From assembly GCA_016780365.1 (NCBI GenBank), contig JADHMB010000005.1:1-56161 (forward strand): a DNA stretch of 56,161 nucleotides, read 5' to 3'. Positions 34,651-44,334 of this stretch are shown one piece after another; within the stretch, counting starts at the first letter, position 1; each line of letters opens with the position of its first letter. The translations under genes were made by a program, and so were the position numbers. The notes under the pieces were generated by a model that saw only the letters and a program-made list of their open reading frames with translations, did no database searches and had not been told where the DNA came from. The stretch comes from Flavobacteriales bacterium (lineage in GTDB: Bacteria > Bacteroidota > Bacteroidia > Flavobacteriales_D > Parvicellaceae).

Positions 34651-37101
34651 ATGTCATTTTCTCAACATTTTAAAAAAATACTTTGGTTGCTGTTTATTTT
34701 AGTTGTTAATAGCACTACTATAAATAGTCAAAAAGCTATCATTAACGGTACAGTTCGAGATGGTGAAGACTTAGAAATTTTAATTGGAGTCAATATCCAA
34801 ACTCAAGAGCAAATAGGAACAATAACAGATTTTAACGGCAGATATTCTATAGAATTATCTGGTGGCGAACACACCTTAATCTTTAAATACATAGGATATA
34901 AAACTGTTAAAAAAACAGTTTCTGTTATTAATAATCAACAGATTTTATTAGATGTAGTTTTAGTAGCTACCAATAATCAATTGGACGAAATGGTCATTTC
35001 TGCTAATAAATATGAAGAAAAATTAGGAGAGGTTTCTGTATCAATGGCCATTATTAAACCAGATTTAATTGAAAATAAAGCCACTAGAGATGCTGAATCT
35101 ATAATTGAACAAGTGCCGGGAGTTCAAATTAATGAAAACCAAGTAAGTATAAGGGGGGGAAGTGGTTGGAGCTATGGTGCTGGAAGTAGAGTAATGGTAA
35201 TGGTTGATGGAATGCCCATGCTAGCTGGAGATGCCAATGATATTAAATGGACTGGTATTCCGCTAGAAAACATATCTCAAATAGAAATTTTAAAAGGTGC
35301 TTCATCAGTGCTTTATGGTTCCTCTGCATTGAATGGGGTAATAAATATTAGAACTCAATATCCAAAAGAAAAGCCCATTACAAAAATTAATATCTCCAAT
35401 GGTTTTTATATGTCTGGGTTTGGAACTAGAAAAGGAACATCTTTAATGGGTGGTGACTCAATTTTAGACCAAAGAAGTGACCAAACCTGGTGGAACCAAC
35501 CAAGAGGGTATGTTCAAGGGAACTTCACCCATTTAAATAAACTTAATGAATACAACGAACTAGTAGTTGGAGGCTCATTTATGAAAGACCAAGGTTATCG
35601 TTTTGGATCTGACGATCAAAGAACTAGAGTTAATGCTGGGTGGAAGCATTTTTCAAAAAAATATAATGGTTTGTCCTATGGTTTAAATCTTAATAATAAT
35701 TTCAATAAAAATACGCTGTTTTTCTTGTGGGCTGGTCAAGACAGTGTACTTCATGCATTAGGCGGAACAAATCCACAAAGCACTACAATGAGTTCTTCAA
35801 GTTCATCAAGAATAATTGTTGACCCATATATTTCATTGGTTACTGAAAATGGGAAAGAACACCACTTTAAAACTAGATATTATAGAACAAATAATGTAAA
35901 TAACACCAACCAGAACTCGCTTTCTGATTTTGTGTTTGGAGAATACCAATTTCAACAAAAATTTAAAGGCAATACTACCTTAACAAGCGGTGCTAGTGGC
36001 TCTTACACCAATGTAGTTTCTGAACTTTATGGCAACCACCAATCTTCCAATCTTGCGGGATATATACAAACTAATAAAAAATGGGATAAAATGAGCGTTA
36101 CTGCCGGGATGCGAATGGAGTATTTTAAAATTGACGAGGTTGAATCGGATGGAAAGTTATTTGGAAAAAATTTAGGTATTCCATTTCAACCTGTATTTCG
36201 ACTTGGAGGAACCTATAATCCGCTCAAATACACATTTCTAAGAGCATCTTATGGTCAAGGCTATAGATTCCCTTCAATTGCAGAAAAGTATATCTCTACT
36301 TTTGTTGGGGGATTAAATGTCTTTCCAAATGTGAATATTCAACCTGAACATGGATGGAGTGGTGAAATAGGTATAAAACAAGGTTTTTCAATTAATAATT
36401 TTAAAGGATATATAGATTTGTCTGGGTTTATTACCCAATATACTGATATGATGGAGTTTATGTTTGGATTTTATGACTTAGACGGGTCAGACATAAGTAC
36501 AGCTGAGCTTCAATCTATTGTAATTAATAATGGAATTGGAGTATTGTCAAATTACTTAGGGGCGAGAAGTACCAACATTCAAAATGCAAATATTCCAGGG
36601 TTTGAAATAAGTATTGTAGGCCAAGGCAACTTTACAGAAAATATTTCATTTAGTACTTTAGCTGGGTATACCTACATCCATCCTACTCCAATTGATGTAG
36701 ACTCTCTATACCTTTTAACTTTTAGCAATCCAAATATTGAAAATCCAAAAAATACCACACTCAAGTATCGAAACAAGCATATGGTTAAAATTGATTTTCA
36801 AATAGATTATAAGATATTTGCCATTGGATTAAGCAGTAGATATTCAAGTTTAATGGAAAATATCGATGATGTTTTTGTAACTCCAATTGCAGGGATTGAA
36901 ATATTACCAGGATACGGAAGCTATAGAAATTCTAGAATGACAGGAGATTTAGTTTTTGATACACGTTTGGCCTACAGTATCAACCAAAATTCTAAATTAT
37001 CATTGCTAGTTAATAATTTATTGAATAGAGAGTATACCAATAGACCAGGAAATGTCTTGCCGCCTAGAACCATTCTATGGCAATACTCATTGAAGTTTTA
37101 A
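34651..37101 (+). CDS. TonB-dependent outer-membrane receptor
   Basis: 816 residues: a signal segment (about 1-26), a carboxypeptidase-regulatory-like domain (about 29-112, INGTVRDGEDLEILIGVNI), a plug (about 125-235; VDGMPMLAGDANDIKWTGIP and IEILKGASSVLYGSSALNGVINIRT-type motifs) and a 22-strand-type barrel (about 240-816) ending in the aromatic LWQYSLKF. No SusD partner follows, which favours a metal, siderophore or vitamin receptor over a glycan receptor, but the substrate is not identifiable. The stop shares TTAA (37098-37101) with recX on the opposite strand. Confidence 0.93.
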   Translation: MSFSQHFKKILWLLFILVVNSTTINSQKAIINGTVRDGEDLEILIGVNIQTQEQIGTITDFNGRYSIELSGGEHTLIFKYIGYKTVKKTVSVINNQQILLDVVLVATNNQLDEMVISANKYEEKLGEVSVSMAIIKPDLIENKATRDAESIIEQVPGVQINENQVSIRGGSGWSYGAGSRVMVMVDGMPMLAGDANDIKWTGIPLENISQIEILKGASSVLYGSSALNGVINIRTQYPKEKPITKINISNGFYMSGFGTRKGTSLMGGDSILDQRSDQTWWNQPRGYVQGNFTHLNKLNEYNELVVGGSFMKDQGYRFGSDDQRTRVNAGWKHFSKKYNGLSYGLNLNNNFNKNTLFFLWAGQDSVLHALGGTNPQSTTMSSSSSSRIIVDPYISLVTENGKEHHFKTRYYRTNNVNNTNQNSLSDFVFGEYQFQQKFKGNTTLTSGASGSYTNVVSELYGNHQSSNLAGYIQTNKKWDKMSVTAGMRMEYFKIDEVESDGKLFGKNLGIPFQPVFRLGGTYNPLKYTFLRASYGQGYRFPSIAEKYISTFVGGLNVFPNVNIQPEHGWSGEIGIKQGFSINNFKGYIDLSGFITQYTDMMEFMFGFYDLDGSDISTAELQSIVINNGIGVLSNYLGARSTNIQNANIPGFEISIVGQGNFTENISFSTLAGYTYIHPTPIDVDSLYLLTFSNPNIENPKNTTLKYRNKHMVKIDFQIDYKIFAIGLSSRYSSLMENIDDVFVTPIAGIEILPGYGSYRNSRMTGDLVFDTRLAYSINQNSKLSLLVNNLLNREYTNRPGNVLPPRTILWQYSLKF

Positions 37102-37562
37102 TCCATTAATAAGTCAATAACTTCAAACGATAAATCTGCCTCAAAACCCTTGAGGCTTAAATATTTTAAAATCTTTTGTTTGGAATTAAAATCATGCTTA
37201 TTACCAAGAGATTTATACTTTTTTAGAGCCTCTTGCTTTACAATATTTTTATACTTTTCATTATCAATACCTTCAATTGCTGGTGCAATATGATGATCTT
37301 CGATGCCTTTTTGAATTAGATGGTGCCTTATTTTATTCTTCCCCCAGAAATATAAATTAAATCTGTCGTGGACAAAAGCATTTGCATAGCGTAGATGGTC
37401 TATGAACTGGTTCTTTTTGAGTTCGTTGATTAATTTGTTTTTCTCTACAATCTTAAGCTTGTATTTGGAGCATATTATTAATGCTTCCTTTGCTGATAAT
37501 TCCTTTTTCGAACATTTATTAGACAAGAAAAGGTAGGCTTTTTTATACTCTTCACTTGGCAT
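37098..37562 (-). CDS. recX: Regulatory protein RecX
   Basis: Small helical protein that inhibits RecA filaments. The 154 residues have three-helix RecX units, with blocks LIICSKYKLKIVEKNKLINE, NAFVHDRFNLYFWGKNKIRHHL and ALKKYKSLGNKHDFNSKQKILKYLSLKGF that match the family, the last two being the most typical. recA is not nearby. The ATG overlaps the stop of the SPOR gene by one base (TAATG), and the stop is inside the TTAA shared with the TonB receptor gene. Confidence 0.88.
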   Translation of the reverse strand: MPSEEYKKAYLFLSNKCSKKELSAKEALIICSKYKLKIVEKNKLINELKKNQFIDHLRYANAFVHDRFNLYFWGKNKIRHHLIQKGIEDHHIAPAIEGIDNEKYKNIVKQEALKKYKSLGNKHDFNSKQKILKYLSLKGFEADLSFEVIDLLMD

Positions 37563-38560
37563 TACTTAGTCAAAATCCAAGAAGAGATTTTATGTCTTTT
37601 ACTGATTGATTTTTGTAATTTTTTGGCATTATTTTTATTTAAAAATTTGCCGACAGATATTCTAAATAATTTATTTTCTTTTTTTAATTTTCTTGCGCTT
37701 ATTCCTTTAGTTTTTAATTTGTCAATCATATTTTTAGCATTTAACTCCTTTGTAAATGAGCCAATTACTACTTCATATATTTCATTCACAGATTGATTAC
37801 TTGTAATAACAGCAGGACTAATCTTGTTTTTTAATTCGCTTTTTAAAATTATAGAATTACTTTTTTCTGATGTTTTTTCAATTGACTGGATAGCTTTTAT
37901 TTCTTTTTTGGGAGGGTGTAACTTAACTTCATCAATAGCCAATACATTGGCTTTTTTAAATGTAAAAGGATTTAAATCCGAGTAGTTAAATTCTCCACCT
38001 TGTTTGAGTAACTGAGTTTGAATAGGAATCCAAGCAGAATAAAAAACTACTAGAATCACACTTGCTGCTAAAGCCCAATTTTTAATTTGTGTTTTTAAAT
38101 ATTTAGAAGGATTTAAATCAATAACTTTTTCTGATTTACTAGACATCTTAAATTCGTCGATATTTAACGGCATTAGGCCATAGGAAGAGGAGAGTAAATT
38201 ATTGGACTTTTGCTTGAAATTTAATACCCCTTCATTATTATATAAAATGCCTATTCCTTGAAATTCATGCTTATTTTGAGTCTTTAAATTCTTATTTATT
38301 TCTAAAAGAATGTTTGTTAACCCTTGTACAGCATTTTCATATGAAATATTATTTTTTTGAGCAAAGGCGTTTACCAGTAATCCATCGTTATTTACAAGAT
38401 TTTTATTAAATAGAATTTGCTTATGGGGAGGGGATAAAACAGATTTTTTTTCATCAAAATTTGCTGGAGAATATTGTGCAACAAATCCTCCAAGATTAGG
38501 GAATATTACACAATCATGTAATTGTAAAAGCTGTTTTATAATTTGATTTATTTCTAACAT
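37562..38560 (-). CDS. HU-CCDC81 and SPOR domain protein
   Basis: 332 residues, a fusion common in Bacteroidota. An N-terminal HU-CCDC81-type domain (about 1-125; LHDCVIFPNLGGFVAQY, LLVNAFAQKNNISYENA) is followed by a transmembrane helix (about 162-180, NWALAASVILVVFYSAWIP) and a C-terminal SPOR domain (about 255-332; YEVVIGSFTKELNAKNM, LFRISVGKF). SPOR domains bind denuded septal peptidoglycan, so a division-site role is plausible; the cytoplasmic HU-like part could link chromosome and septum, which is inference. A TTTG-N20-TTATTTTG promoter lies upstream. Confidence 0.85.
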   Translation of the reverse strand: MLEINQIIKQLLQLHDCVIFPNLGGFVAQYSPANFDEKKSVLSPPHKQILFNKNLVNNDGLLVNAFAQKNNISYENAVQGLTNILLEINKNLKTQNKHEFQGIGILYNNEGVLNFKQKSNNLLSSSYGLMPLNIDEFKMSSKSEKVIDLNPSKYLKTQIKNWALAASVILVVFYSAWIPIQTQLLKQGGEFNYSDLNPFTFKKANVLAIDEVKLHPPKKEIKAIQSIEKTSEKSNSIILKSELKNKISPAVITSNQSVNEIYEVVIGSFTKELNAKNMIDKLKTKGISARKLKKENKLFRISVGKFLNKNNAKKLQKSISKRHKISSWILTK

Positions 38561-38572
38561 TGGTTATTGATT

Positions 38573-38604
38573 CAAAATAACAAATATTGTGTTAAGATTC
38601 CAAA
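38573..38604 (-). promoter_or_regulatory. Candidate promoter of the HU-CCDC81/SPOR-recX unit
   Basis: Minus strand: TTTG (38601-38604), a 20-nt spacer, then TTATTTTG (38573-38580), one mismatch from TAnnTTTG. The predicted transcript start is near 38566, only a few bases from the ATG at 38560. Confidence 0.5.
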
Positions 38605-38624
38605 TCTAGGATTGTAAAAGTTTT

Positions 38625-40430
38625 TTACTTGGTCTTAAGGCCATTAAAAATTTTATTTGCCTTCGATTTCCCTAATAAATCTTCAAGTTCAGTTAGTGAA
38701 ATAGTCTTTAGATTATTTACAGATTTGTATTTAGAAAGCAGCATAGTAATTGTTTTTTCTCCCATTCCTTCTATACTTGTTAGTTCAGTTCTAACTAAGC
38801 CTTTCATACGTCTATTTCTATGGTGGGTAATTCCAAATCTATGGGCTTCATTTCTCATATTTTGAATTACTTTTAAAGTAGGGGTTTTTTTATCTAGATA
38901 AAGTGGATATTGATCCCCAGGAAAATAGATTTCTTCTAATCTTTTTGCAATTCCTATAATGGCTATCTTTTTTGCAAGTTTTAGCTTTTCTAAACTTTTC
39001 AGAGCACTGGACAACTGTCCTTTTCCGCCATCTACTACAATTAATTGAGGTAAAGATTTTTCTTCTTGTATTAATCTTTGGTATCTTCTAAATATTACCT
39101 CTTCCATAGATGCAAAATCGTCTGGTCCCTCCACAGTTTTAATATTAAAAAGTCTGTAATCTTTTTTACTTGGTTTGCCATTTTTAAAAACAACACAAGC
39201 AGCAACTGGAAAATTCCCTTGGATATTAGAATTGTCAAAACATTCCATATGAACAGGCCTTTGATTGAGCCTAAGGTCCTTTTTAAATATTTCCAATAAT
39301 TTAACAGTTGGCGTCTCAGGGTTTTTGATGGCTTCTGTTTTTAAGAATTCTATTTTTTTTGCCAATGCATTTTTCTTAGACAATAAAAGCAATGCTTTCT
39401 TATCTCCTCTTTGAGGAATATGAAAATTAATAGCTGTTTCTAATGCTATTAAATATGGCGATATAATTTCTTTTACATGGTCAAAAAAGTCATTTAAATT
39501 ATCCGCAATGACATAGGATATAATTTGATCTTCGCTCTCTTCTAACTTTTTCTTTACTACCGTTGTTTTTGATTTTGTAATTGCACCATTCATAACTTTT
39601 AAAGTGTTAACGAAAGCATAGTTATCATGGCTTACAATATTAATTACACCAAGAGAAGAAATATTGGAGTCAACTACGACAGATTTTGCCTGGAATTTTT
39701 CAATGTTTTTAATCTTTATTTTTAGCTTTTCAGCTTCTTCATATTGGTATACTCTAGCGTGGTCTTTCATCTCCTCTCTTAAAGCCTTCAAAGCTTTGAA
39801 GGTATTTCCATACAAAACTTGCTTCATATTATTTAAGCGTTCTTGATAAATCTCAACATCCACTTCTCCCTGACAACAACCTTTACAATTGCCAATATAA
39901 AAGTCTACTGATGTTTTGAAAACTTTATCTTCTATTTTTTGGGGACTCAACTGATGATCGCAAGTGCGTATCTCAAAACTATCTTTCACCAATTCTAAAA
40001 CAGCCTTAACAACTTTCACAGAGGGATATGGGCCAAAGTATAAAGAGCCATCTTTAATTTTTTTTCTCGTATAAAACACTCTAGGGAAAAATTCATTTTT
40101 AATACAAATCCAAGGATAAGTTTTATCGTCTTTAAGTTGAATATTGTATCGCGGTTGGTATTTTTTAATTAATGAATTTTCCAGTAGTAATGCATCTATC
40201 TCCGAATTAAGTTGAATGGTTTTTAATGATTCTACTTTTTGAACCATTACTTGAGTTTTTCTATTTTCAAATTTTATTTTATTAAAATAGGAGCTTACTC
40301 TGTTTTTGAGTTTTTTTGCTTTACCAACATATAGTAAAGATTCTGAGATATCGTAAAACTGATATACCCCTGGAACATTTTCCAAAAGCGATATCTGTTC
40401 TTTTAAATTTTTAGAAATCTCATTCGACAT
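38625..40430 (-). CDS. uvrC: Excinuclease ABC subunit C
   Basis: Dual-incision nuclease of nucleotide excision repair. From the ATG at 40430 the protein is 601 residues; the longer reading begins with TTG and adds three residues. Domains in order: GIY-YIG nuclease (about 12-95; GVYQFYD and YVGKAKKLKNRV), a cysteine-bearing region (about 170-185), the UVR motif (about 205-240; ALREEMKDHARVYQYEEAEKL), the RNase H-like endonuclease (about 370-540; ECFDNSNIQGNFPVAACVVF, VDGGKGQLSSAL) and a C-terminal helix-hairpin-helix (about 550-600; LTSIEGMGEKTITMLLSKY). It lies 22 bp after the polyprenyl synthase gene. Confidence 0.96.
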   Translation of the reverse strand: MSNEISKNLKEQISLLENVPGVYQFYDISESLLYVGKAKKLKNRVSSYFNKIKFENRKTQVMVQKVESLKTIQLNSEIDALLLENSLIKKYQPRYNIQLKDDKTYPWICIKNEFFPRVFYTRKKIKDGSLYFGPYPSVKVVKAVLELVKDSFEIRTCDHQLSPQKIEDKVFKTSVDFYIGNCKGCCQGEVDVEIYQERLNNMKQVLYGNTFKALKALREEMKDHARVYQYEEAEKLKIKIKNIEKFQAKSVVVDSNISSLGVINIVSHDNYAFVNTLKVMNGAITKSKTTVVKKKLEESEDQIISYVIADNLNDFFDHVKEIISPYLIALETAINFHIPQRGDKKALLLLSKKNALAKKIEFLKTEAIKNPETPTVKLLEIFKKDLRLNQRPVHMECFDNSNIQGNFPVAACVVFKNGKPSKKDYRLFNIKTVEGPDDFASMEEVIFRRYQRLIQEEKSLPQLIVVDGGKGQLSSALKSLEKLKLAKKIAIIGIAKRLEEIYFPGDQYPLYLDKKTPTLKVIQNMRNEAHRFGITHHRNRRMKGLVRTELTSIEGMGEKTITMLLSKYKSVNNLKTISLTELEDLLGKSKANKIFNGLKTK

Positions 40431-40452
40431 ATAATTCAAAAATAAACAATCT

Positions 40453-41424
40453 TTATTTTTTTCTGTTTATTGAATAGTGAATTAGTCCAATAAAAGATTC
40501 TTTGGCCGGAGAATTGGGTAATTGATCCAGCTCTTTTAAGGCAAGATTTTTATACTCATGCATTTTATTTTCCGCATATTGAATTCCACCATTTTCAATA
40601 ACAATTGATATGATTTTATTGATTTTTACTGGGTCTTGTTTGTCTTTTTTAATGGTGTTAATGATCATTCTTTTGCTTTTCTTATCCACTTTTTGAAGTA
40701 CGTGAATTAGAGGTAGAGTTAGCTTTCTTTCCTTAATATCTATTCCGGTAGGTTTCCCTATATCTTTTGAAAATCCATAATCAAAAATATCGTCTTTTAT
40801 TTGGAAAGCCATTCCTACATAGACACCTACTTTCTCCATAGTGGCAATAATTTCTTGATTATCGGTAACAGAACAGGCTCCGGTTCCACAGCATGCAGCT
40901 ACTAATGAAGCTGTTTTTTGTTCAATTATCTTATAGTAAACATCTTCTGTGATGTCCATTTTCCTTGACTTTTCCATTTGAAGTAGCTCCCCTTCAGACA
41001 TGGATTTAACAGCTTTAGTAACTATATTCAGTAAATCTATCCTGTTTTCTGATGTGGTTAGAAGAAGTCCTTGTGATAGTAAAAAATCGCCAACTAATAC
41101 AGCAATTTTATTTTTCCAAAGTGCATTTATAGATAAAAATCCTCTTCTTTCAAATGCATCGTCTACCACATCGTCATGAACAAGTGTGGCAGTGTGGAGT
41201 AATTCAATTAAAGATGCAGCTGTATATGTTCCTTCTTGAACAGGGCCAAACATTTTTGCTGTGAGAAAGACAAATAATGGTCTTAATTGCTTTCCTTTTC
41301 TCTTTATAATGTAATGCGTTATTTTATCTAAAAGAGCAACGTCGCTCTTCATGGCGGATTTGAATTTTTTTTCAAATAGTGCCATCTCCTCTTTGACAGG
41401 ATTTTTAATATCTTCTACGGTCAT
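40453..41424 (-). CDS. Polyprenyl diphosphate synthase
   Basis: Trans-prenyltransferase making a long isoprenoid chain, likely for menaquinone side chains. From the ATG at 41424 it is 323 residues; the longer reading starts with TTG and adds eight residues. The first Asp-rich motif is DDVVD in LVHDDVVDDAFERRG, the second is DDIFD in QIKDDIFDYGFSKD, with the KGKQLRP basic motif near the N-terminus. Chain length cannot be read securely, though the small residues before the first motif (LLHTATLVHDD) favour a long product. Its stop lies 22 bp before uvrC. Confidence 0.92.
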   Translation of the reverse strand: MTVEDIKNPVKEEMALFEKKFKSAMKSDVALLDKITHYIIKRKGKQLRPLFVFLTAKMFGPVQEGTYTAASLIELLHTATLVHDDVVDDAFERRGFLSINALWKNKIAVLVGDFLLSQGLLLTTSENRIDLLNIVTKAVKSMSEGELLQMEKSRKMDITEDVYYKIIEQKTASLVAACCGTGACSVTDNQEIIATMEKVGVYVGMAFQIKDDIFDYGFSKDIGKPTGIDIKERKLTLPLIHVLQKVDKKSKRMIINTIKKDKQDPVKINKIISIVIENGGIQYAENKMHEYKNLALKELDQLPNSPAKESFIGLIHYSINRKK

Positions 41425-41499
41425 TTTCAATTGGAAACAAATATCCAAAAATTAACATTGCATTTAGTTTTTGAATAAACTTATTTACAAAGCTTAATA

Positions 41500-43287
41500 T
41501 TAAAATCTAGTTTTTAAAGTTATAGTAGCTTTATAGTTAATGATTTGACCATCATTGGAGAAGCATTCAAAATACACCAAATAAATTCCAACAGATGCTT
41601 TTTGACCGTATTCGTTGATACCGTCCCAAGAAAATTCACCGCTGGCACTTAAAAGCTCGTTATTTAAAATCTGTTTGATTAACCTTCCTCGGTTGTCGTA
41701 AATTACTGCATTTCCAACCATTCCAATTGTTGGCAAATTATAGGAGAAAACTGCAATATCTTGGTAACCATCATTGTCGGGTGAAAAAACCTCATTTAAT
41801 GCACTGAAATCCGAATTAGACATGCTTGGTATATATTGGGAGTTAACAACTCCTGGAGTTCCCCAGCCTACATTTTCAGCTGCACTGTGCCAAGTTAAAT
41901 TTGCATTTGAATTATTGCTGTTTATTAAAATTCTTTCTAAAGAAACACCCTCTGGATCTTTGATTAAATCAAAGTGCATATCGTCAGTATAACTAAATTT
42001 ATTTAAAACTATTGAGTCTGGACTTAAGATATAAATAGTAGCAGAATCATTTGGATAGCTAGGTATGTCCATCTGAATAAATGCTTGAGGATTGTTGGTT
42101 GGATAATCATTTAATATCTGCGATGAATCTTCTGATAATAGTGCAAAATTTCCTGGGCTTAAAATAAAATGTTGGTCTATTTGCTTTAAGTTGGATATCC
42201 CATTGTCAAAGTCAGCTATAAAATATTTATAAATATCGAAAGACTTATTGCTATTATTGACTATTTCCACATAATCAGAACCACCAGAAAGCGGGTCAAA
42301 TAATACTTCATTTATTAAAACTTCTCCAGCTTGGGCAGTATCCGGAACCAGTATTTGTAAGGTGTCAAACATTATATTTCCAGATAAATCTTCAATATTT
42401 GATATCGTAAGTTCTAAGGTTTGATTTCCGAAAAAAGAGTCTTGAAAAATTAAATCATATCCAGATAATGTAGTGTTAATTGAACTCGGATTCGGGAAAT
42501 TACTACTGATTAAATTATAATTATTTACATCTAAGACTGTTTGGTTCAAAGGTTCAGAGAATTGTAGCTCAATAGAGTTTTTTCCAGTTACAATTGCTGC
42601 TTCAACATATGGTGAAAGACTATCCACTATTACACTCCCAGAAATATTAATATCGTCAAAAAAGAAATTATCATTATTTGAAGAAGTGTGCTTACACCAA
42701 AGGCCAGAAAATGTGGAGAAAGTATGGTTGTTGTCGCTAACTCCTAATTCATAAATAAAATTATTCCCCCCTGTAGAATCGCTAAGAACTTCCCAATTTC
42801 CATTGATATCTCGATTTACTCTAACTCTAAATTCTGGATTTACCCCAAAAGAAGTATGAATACTTGAGCCCAACAATGTTGTATTTAGTCCATCTTGTCT
42901 GTAAAGTTTTAGTTTATCCAAAGACCCATTTTCACCAACTCGAATAAAATAACCTTCTAAATAGCCTTTTAAATTATTGTTATTTGAGGTCAAATAGTAC
43001 CTAACATTGTTATTATTGGAGGGAGAGAAATCGAGTTTAATATAAAATTCCCAAGAAATATCGGCATTAAAATTAAGAGTACCTGTTTCAACACATAAGT
43101 AAGAAGTGTCGGTATTAGACGGACCATTGAGTTGAAGCTTAAAATCCGAATTAACTATAAATTCTAAAGTATCTCCTGTCCACTTTGGATTATTATTAAA
43201 ATCTCCATCTGAAAAATTTTCTGTTAATTGAGAAAAAAAAGTTCCAAAGTAAAAACAAAAAACAATTAAACTCCCAATCCTTTTCAT
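41500..43287 (-). CDS. Secreted lamin-tail domain protein with FlgD-like C-terminus
   Basis: 595 residues, exported (signal peptide MKRIGSLIVFCFYFGTFFSQ). Residues about 20-215 resemble a concanavalin-like glycan-binding sandwich; about 220-310 is an Ig-like domain (Big_5 type; VTGKNSIELQFSEPLNQTVL). A lamin-tail domain follows (about 318-440; GEVLINEVLFDPLSGGSDYVE). The C-terminus (about 495-595; VFSPDNDGYQDIAVFSYNLP, GEFSWDGINEYGQKASVGIY) is a FlgD-Ig/T9SS-type sorting domain, which predicts export through T9SS and attachment to the surface. No enzyme motif is seen, so an adhesin or carbohydrate-binding role is likely. It is divergent from asd. Confidence 0.82.
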   Translation of the reverse strand: MKRIGSLIVFCFYFGTFFSQLTENFSDGDFNNNPKWTGDTLEFIVNSDFKLQLNGPSNTDTSYLCVETGTLNFNADISWEFYIKLDFSPSNNNNVRYYLTSNNNNLKGYLEGYFIRVGENGSLDKLKLYRQDGLNTTLLGSSIHTSFGVNPEFRVRVNRDINGNWEVLSDSTGGNNFIYELGVSDNNHTFSTFSGLWCKHTSSNNDNFFFDDINISGSVIVDSLSPYVEAAIVTGKNSIELQFSEPLNQTVLDVNNYNLISSNFPNPSSINTTLSGYDLIFQDSFFGNQTLELTISNIEDLSGNIMFDTLQILVPDTAQAGEVLINEVLFDPLSGGSDYVEIVNNSNKSFDIYKYFIADFDNGISNLKQIDQHFILSPGNFALLSEDSSQILNDYPTNNPQAFIQMDIPSYPNDSATIYILSPDSIVLNKFSYTDDMHFDLIKDPEGVSLERILINSNNSNANLTWHSAAENVGWGTPGVVNSQYIPSMSNSDFSALNEVFSPDNDGYQDIAVFSYNLPTIGMVGNAVIYDNRGRLIKQILNNELLSASGEFSWDGINEYGQKASVGIYLVYFECFSNDGQIINYKATITLKTRF

Positions 43288-43315
43288 GATGTAATTTTTG
43301 TAGAAATAAATATAC

Positions 43316-43323
43316 TACTTTTG
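43316..43323 (+). promoter_or_regulatory. Candidate -7 element of the asd promoter
   Basis: TACTTTTG is a perfect TAnnTTTG match, ending 14 nt before the asd ATG at 43338. The nearest TTTG upstream is 15 nt away, shorter than the usual 19-21, so the -33 element is doubtful. Confidence 0.35.
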
Positions 43324-43337
43324 GACAAAGTCATAAT

Positions 43338-44327
43338 ATGAAATTAGCTATTGTAGGATGTACTGGTCTTGTTGGAAATGAGGTTTTAAACGTATTAAGC
43401 GAATTATCCATTCCGATTACAGAGCTAATTTTGGTAGCTTCTAAAAAAAATATTGGTAAAAAAGTAGCATTCAAAACTGAGAAAATTACGATAGTAGGTA
43501 TCCAAGAAGCAATCGATAAAATACCTGAAATAGCAATCTTTTGTGCAGGCAGCAAAGTTTCCAAAAAATGGGCTCAAATATTTGTTGACGCTGGAACAAG
43601 TGTAATAGATAATTCCTCGTTTTTTAGAATGGAAGAAAATATTCCACTTGTAGTGCCAGAAGTAAATGGAGTTGTTTTAAAAAAATCCAATAAAATAATT
43701 GCCAACCCAAATTGTTCTACTATTCAAATGGTGGTAGCATTAAACGATATTTACAAGAAATTTGGGTTAAAAAGATTGGTTATCTCTACTTACCAATCTG
43801 TAAGTGGAACTGGACAAGCTGCTGTAAAACAAATGATGGATGAAAGACAAGGACTAAAACCACAAAGAGTATATCCCTATCAAATAGATCAAAATTGTTT
43901 TCCCCATGGCGGAGATTTTCTAGAAAATGGTTATACCACAGAAGAGTTGAAGCTAATAGATGAAACTCGTAAAATATTCAATGACTCTAGTATTAAAATA
44001 ACTGCAACTGTGGTAAGAATCCCCGTAGTTGGAGGCCATAGTGAATCTATAAATGTTGAAACCCATAAACCATTCCAAATAGAAGAAATTAAAAAGACTT
44101 TTTCTGAAACAGCTGGAGTTAAAGTTCAGGACAACCCTTCAAAATTTGAATATCCAATGCCAATAACAGCCCATAGAAAAAATGATGTTTTTGTTGGAAG
44201 AATTAGAAAAGATGAAACTGTTGAAAATGGTTTAAATATTTGGATTGTTGCCGATAATTTAAGAAAAGGTGCCGCTACAAATGCTGTTCAAATAGCGGAT
44301 TATATTTTTAAGAATAATCTTTTGTAA
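43338..44327 (+). CDS. asd: Aspartate-semialdehyde dehydrogenase
   Basis: Makes aspartate semialdehyde for lysine, threonine, methionine and diaminopimelate synthesis. The 329 residues have the NADP-binding GxxGxxG (G7-G13, MKLAIVGCTGLVGNE), catalytic C126 in ANPNCSTIQM and H234 in VVGGHSES, plus FPHGGDFLENG (188-198), at normal length. It has a divergent neighbour (the lamin-tail protein) and a TAnnTTTG box upstream. The MATE gene follows by 7 bp, so the two are probably co-transcribed, though no link in function is evident. Confidence 0.96.
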   Translation: MKLAIVGCTGLVGNEVLNVLSELSIPITELILVASKKNIGKKVAFKTEKITIVGIQEAIDKIPEIAIFCAGSKVSKKWAQIFVDAGTSVIDNSSFFRMEENIPLVVPEVNGVVLKKSNKIIANPNCSTIQMVVALNDIYKKFGLKRLVISTYQSVSGTGQAAVKQMMDERQGLKPQRVYPYQIDQNCFPHGGDFLENGYTTEELKLIDETRKIFNDSSIKITATVVRIPVVGGHSESINVETHKPFQIEEIKKTFSETAGVKVQDNPSKFEYPMPITAHRKNDVFVGRIRKDETVENGLNIWIVADNLRKGAATNAVQIADYIFKNNLL

Positions 44328-44334
44328 GGTTTAG

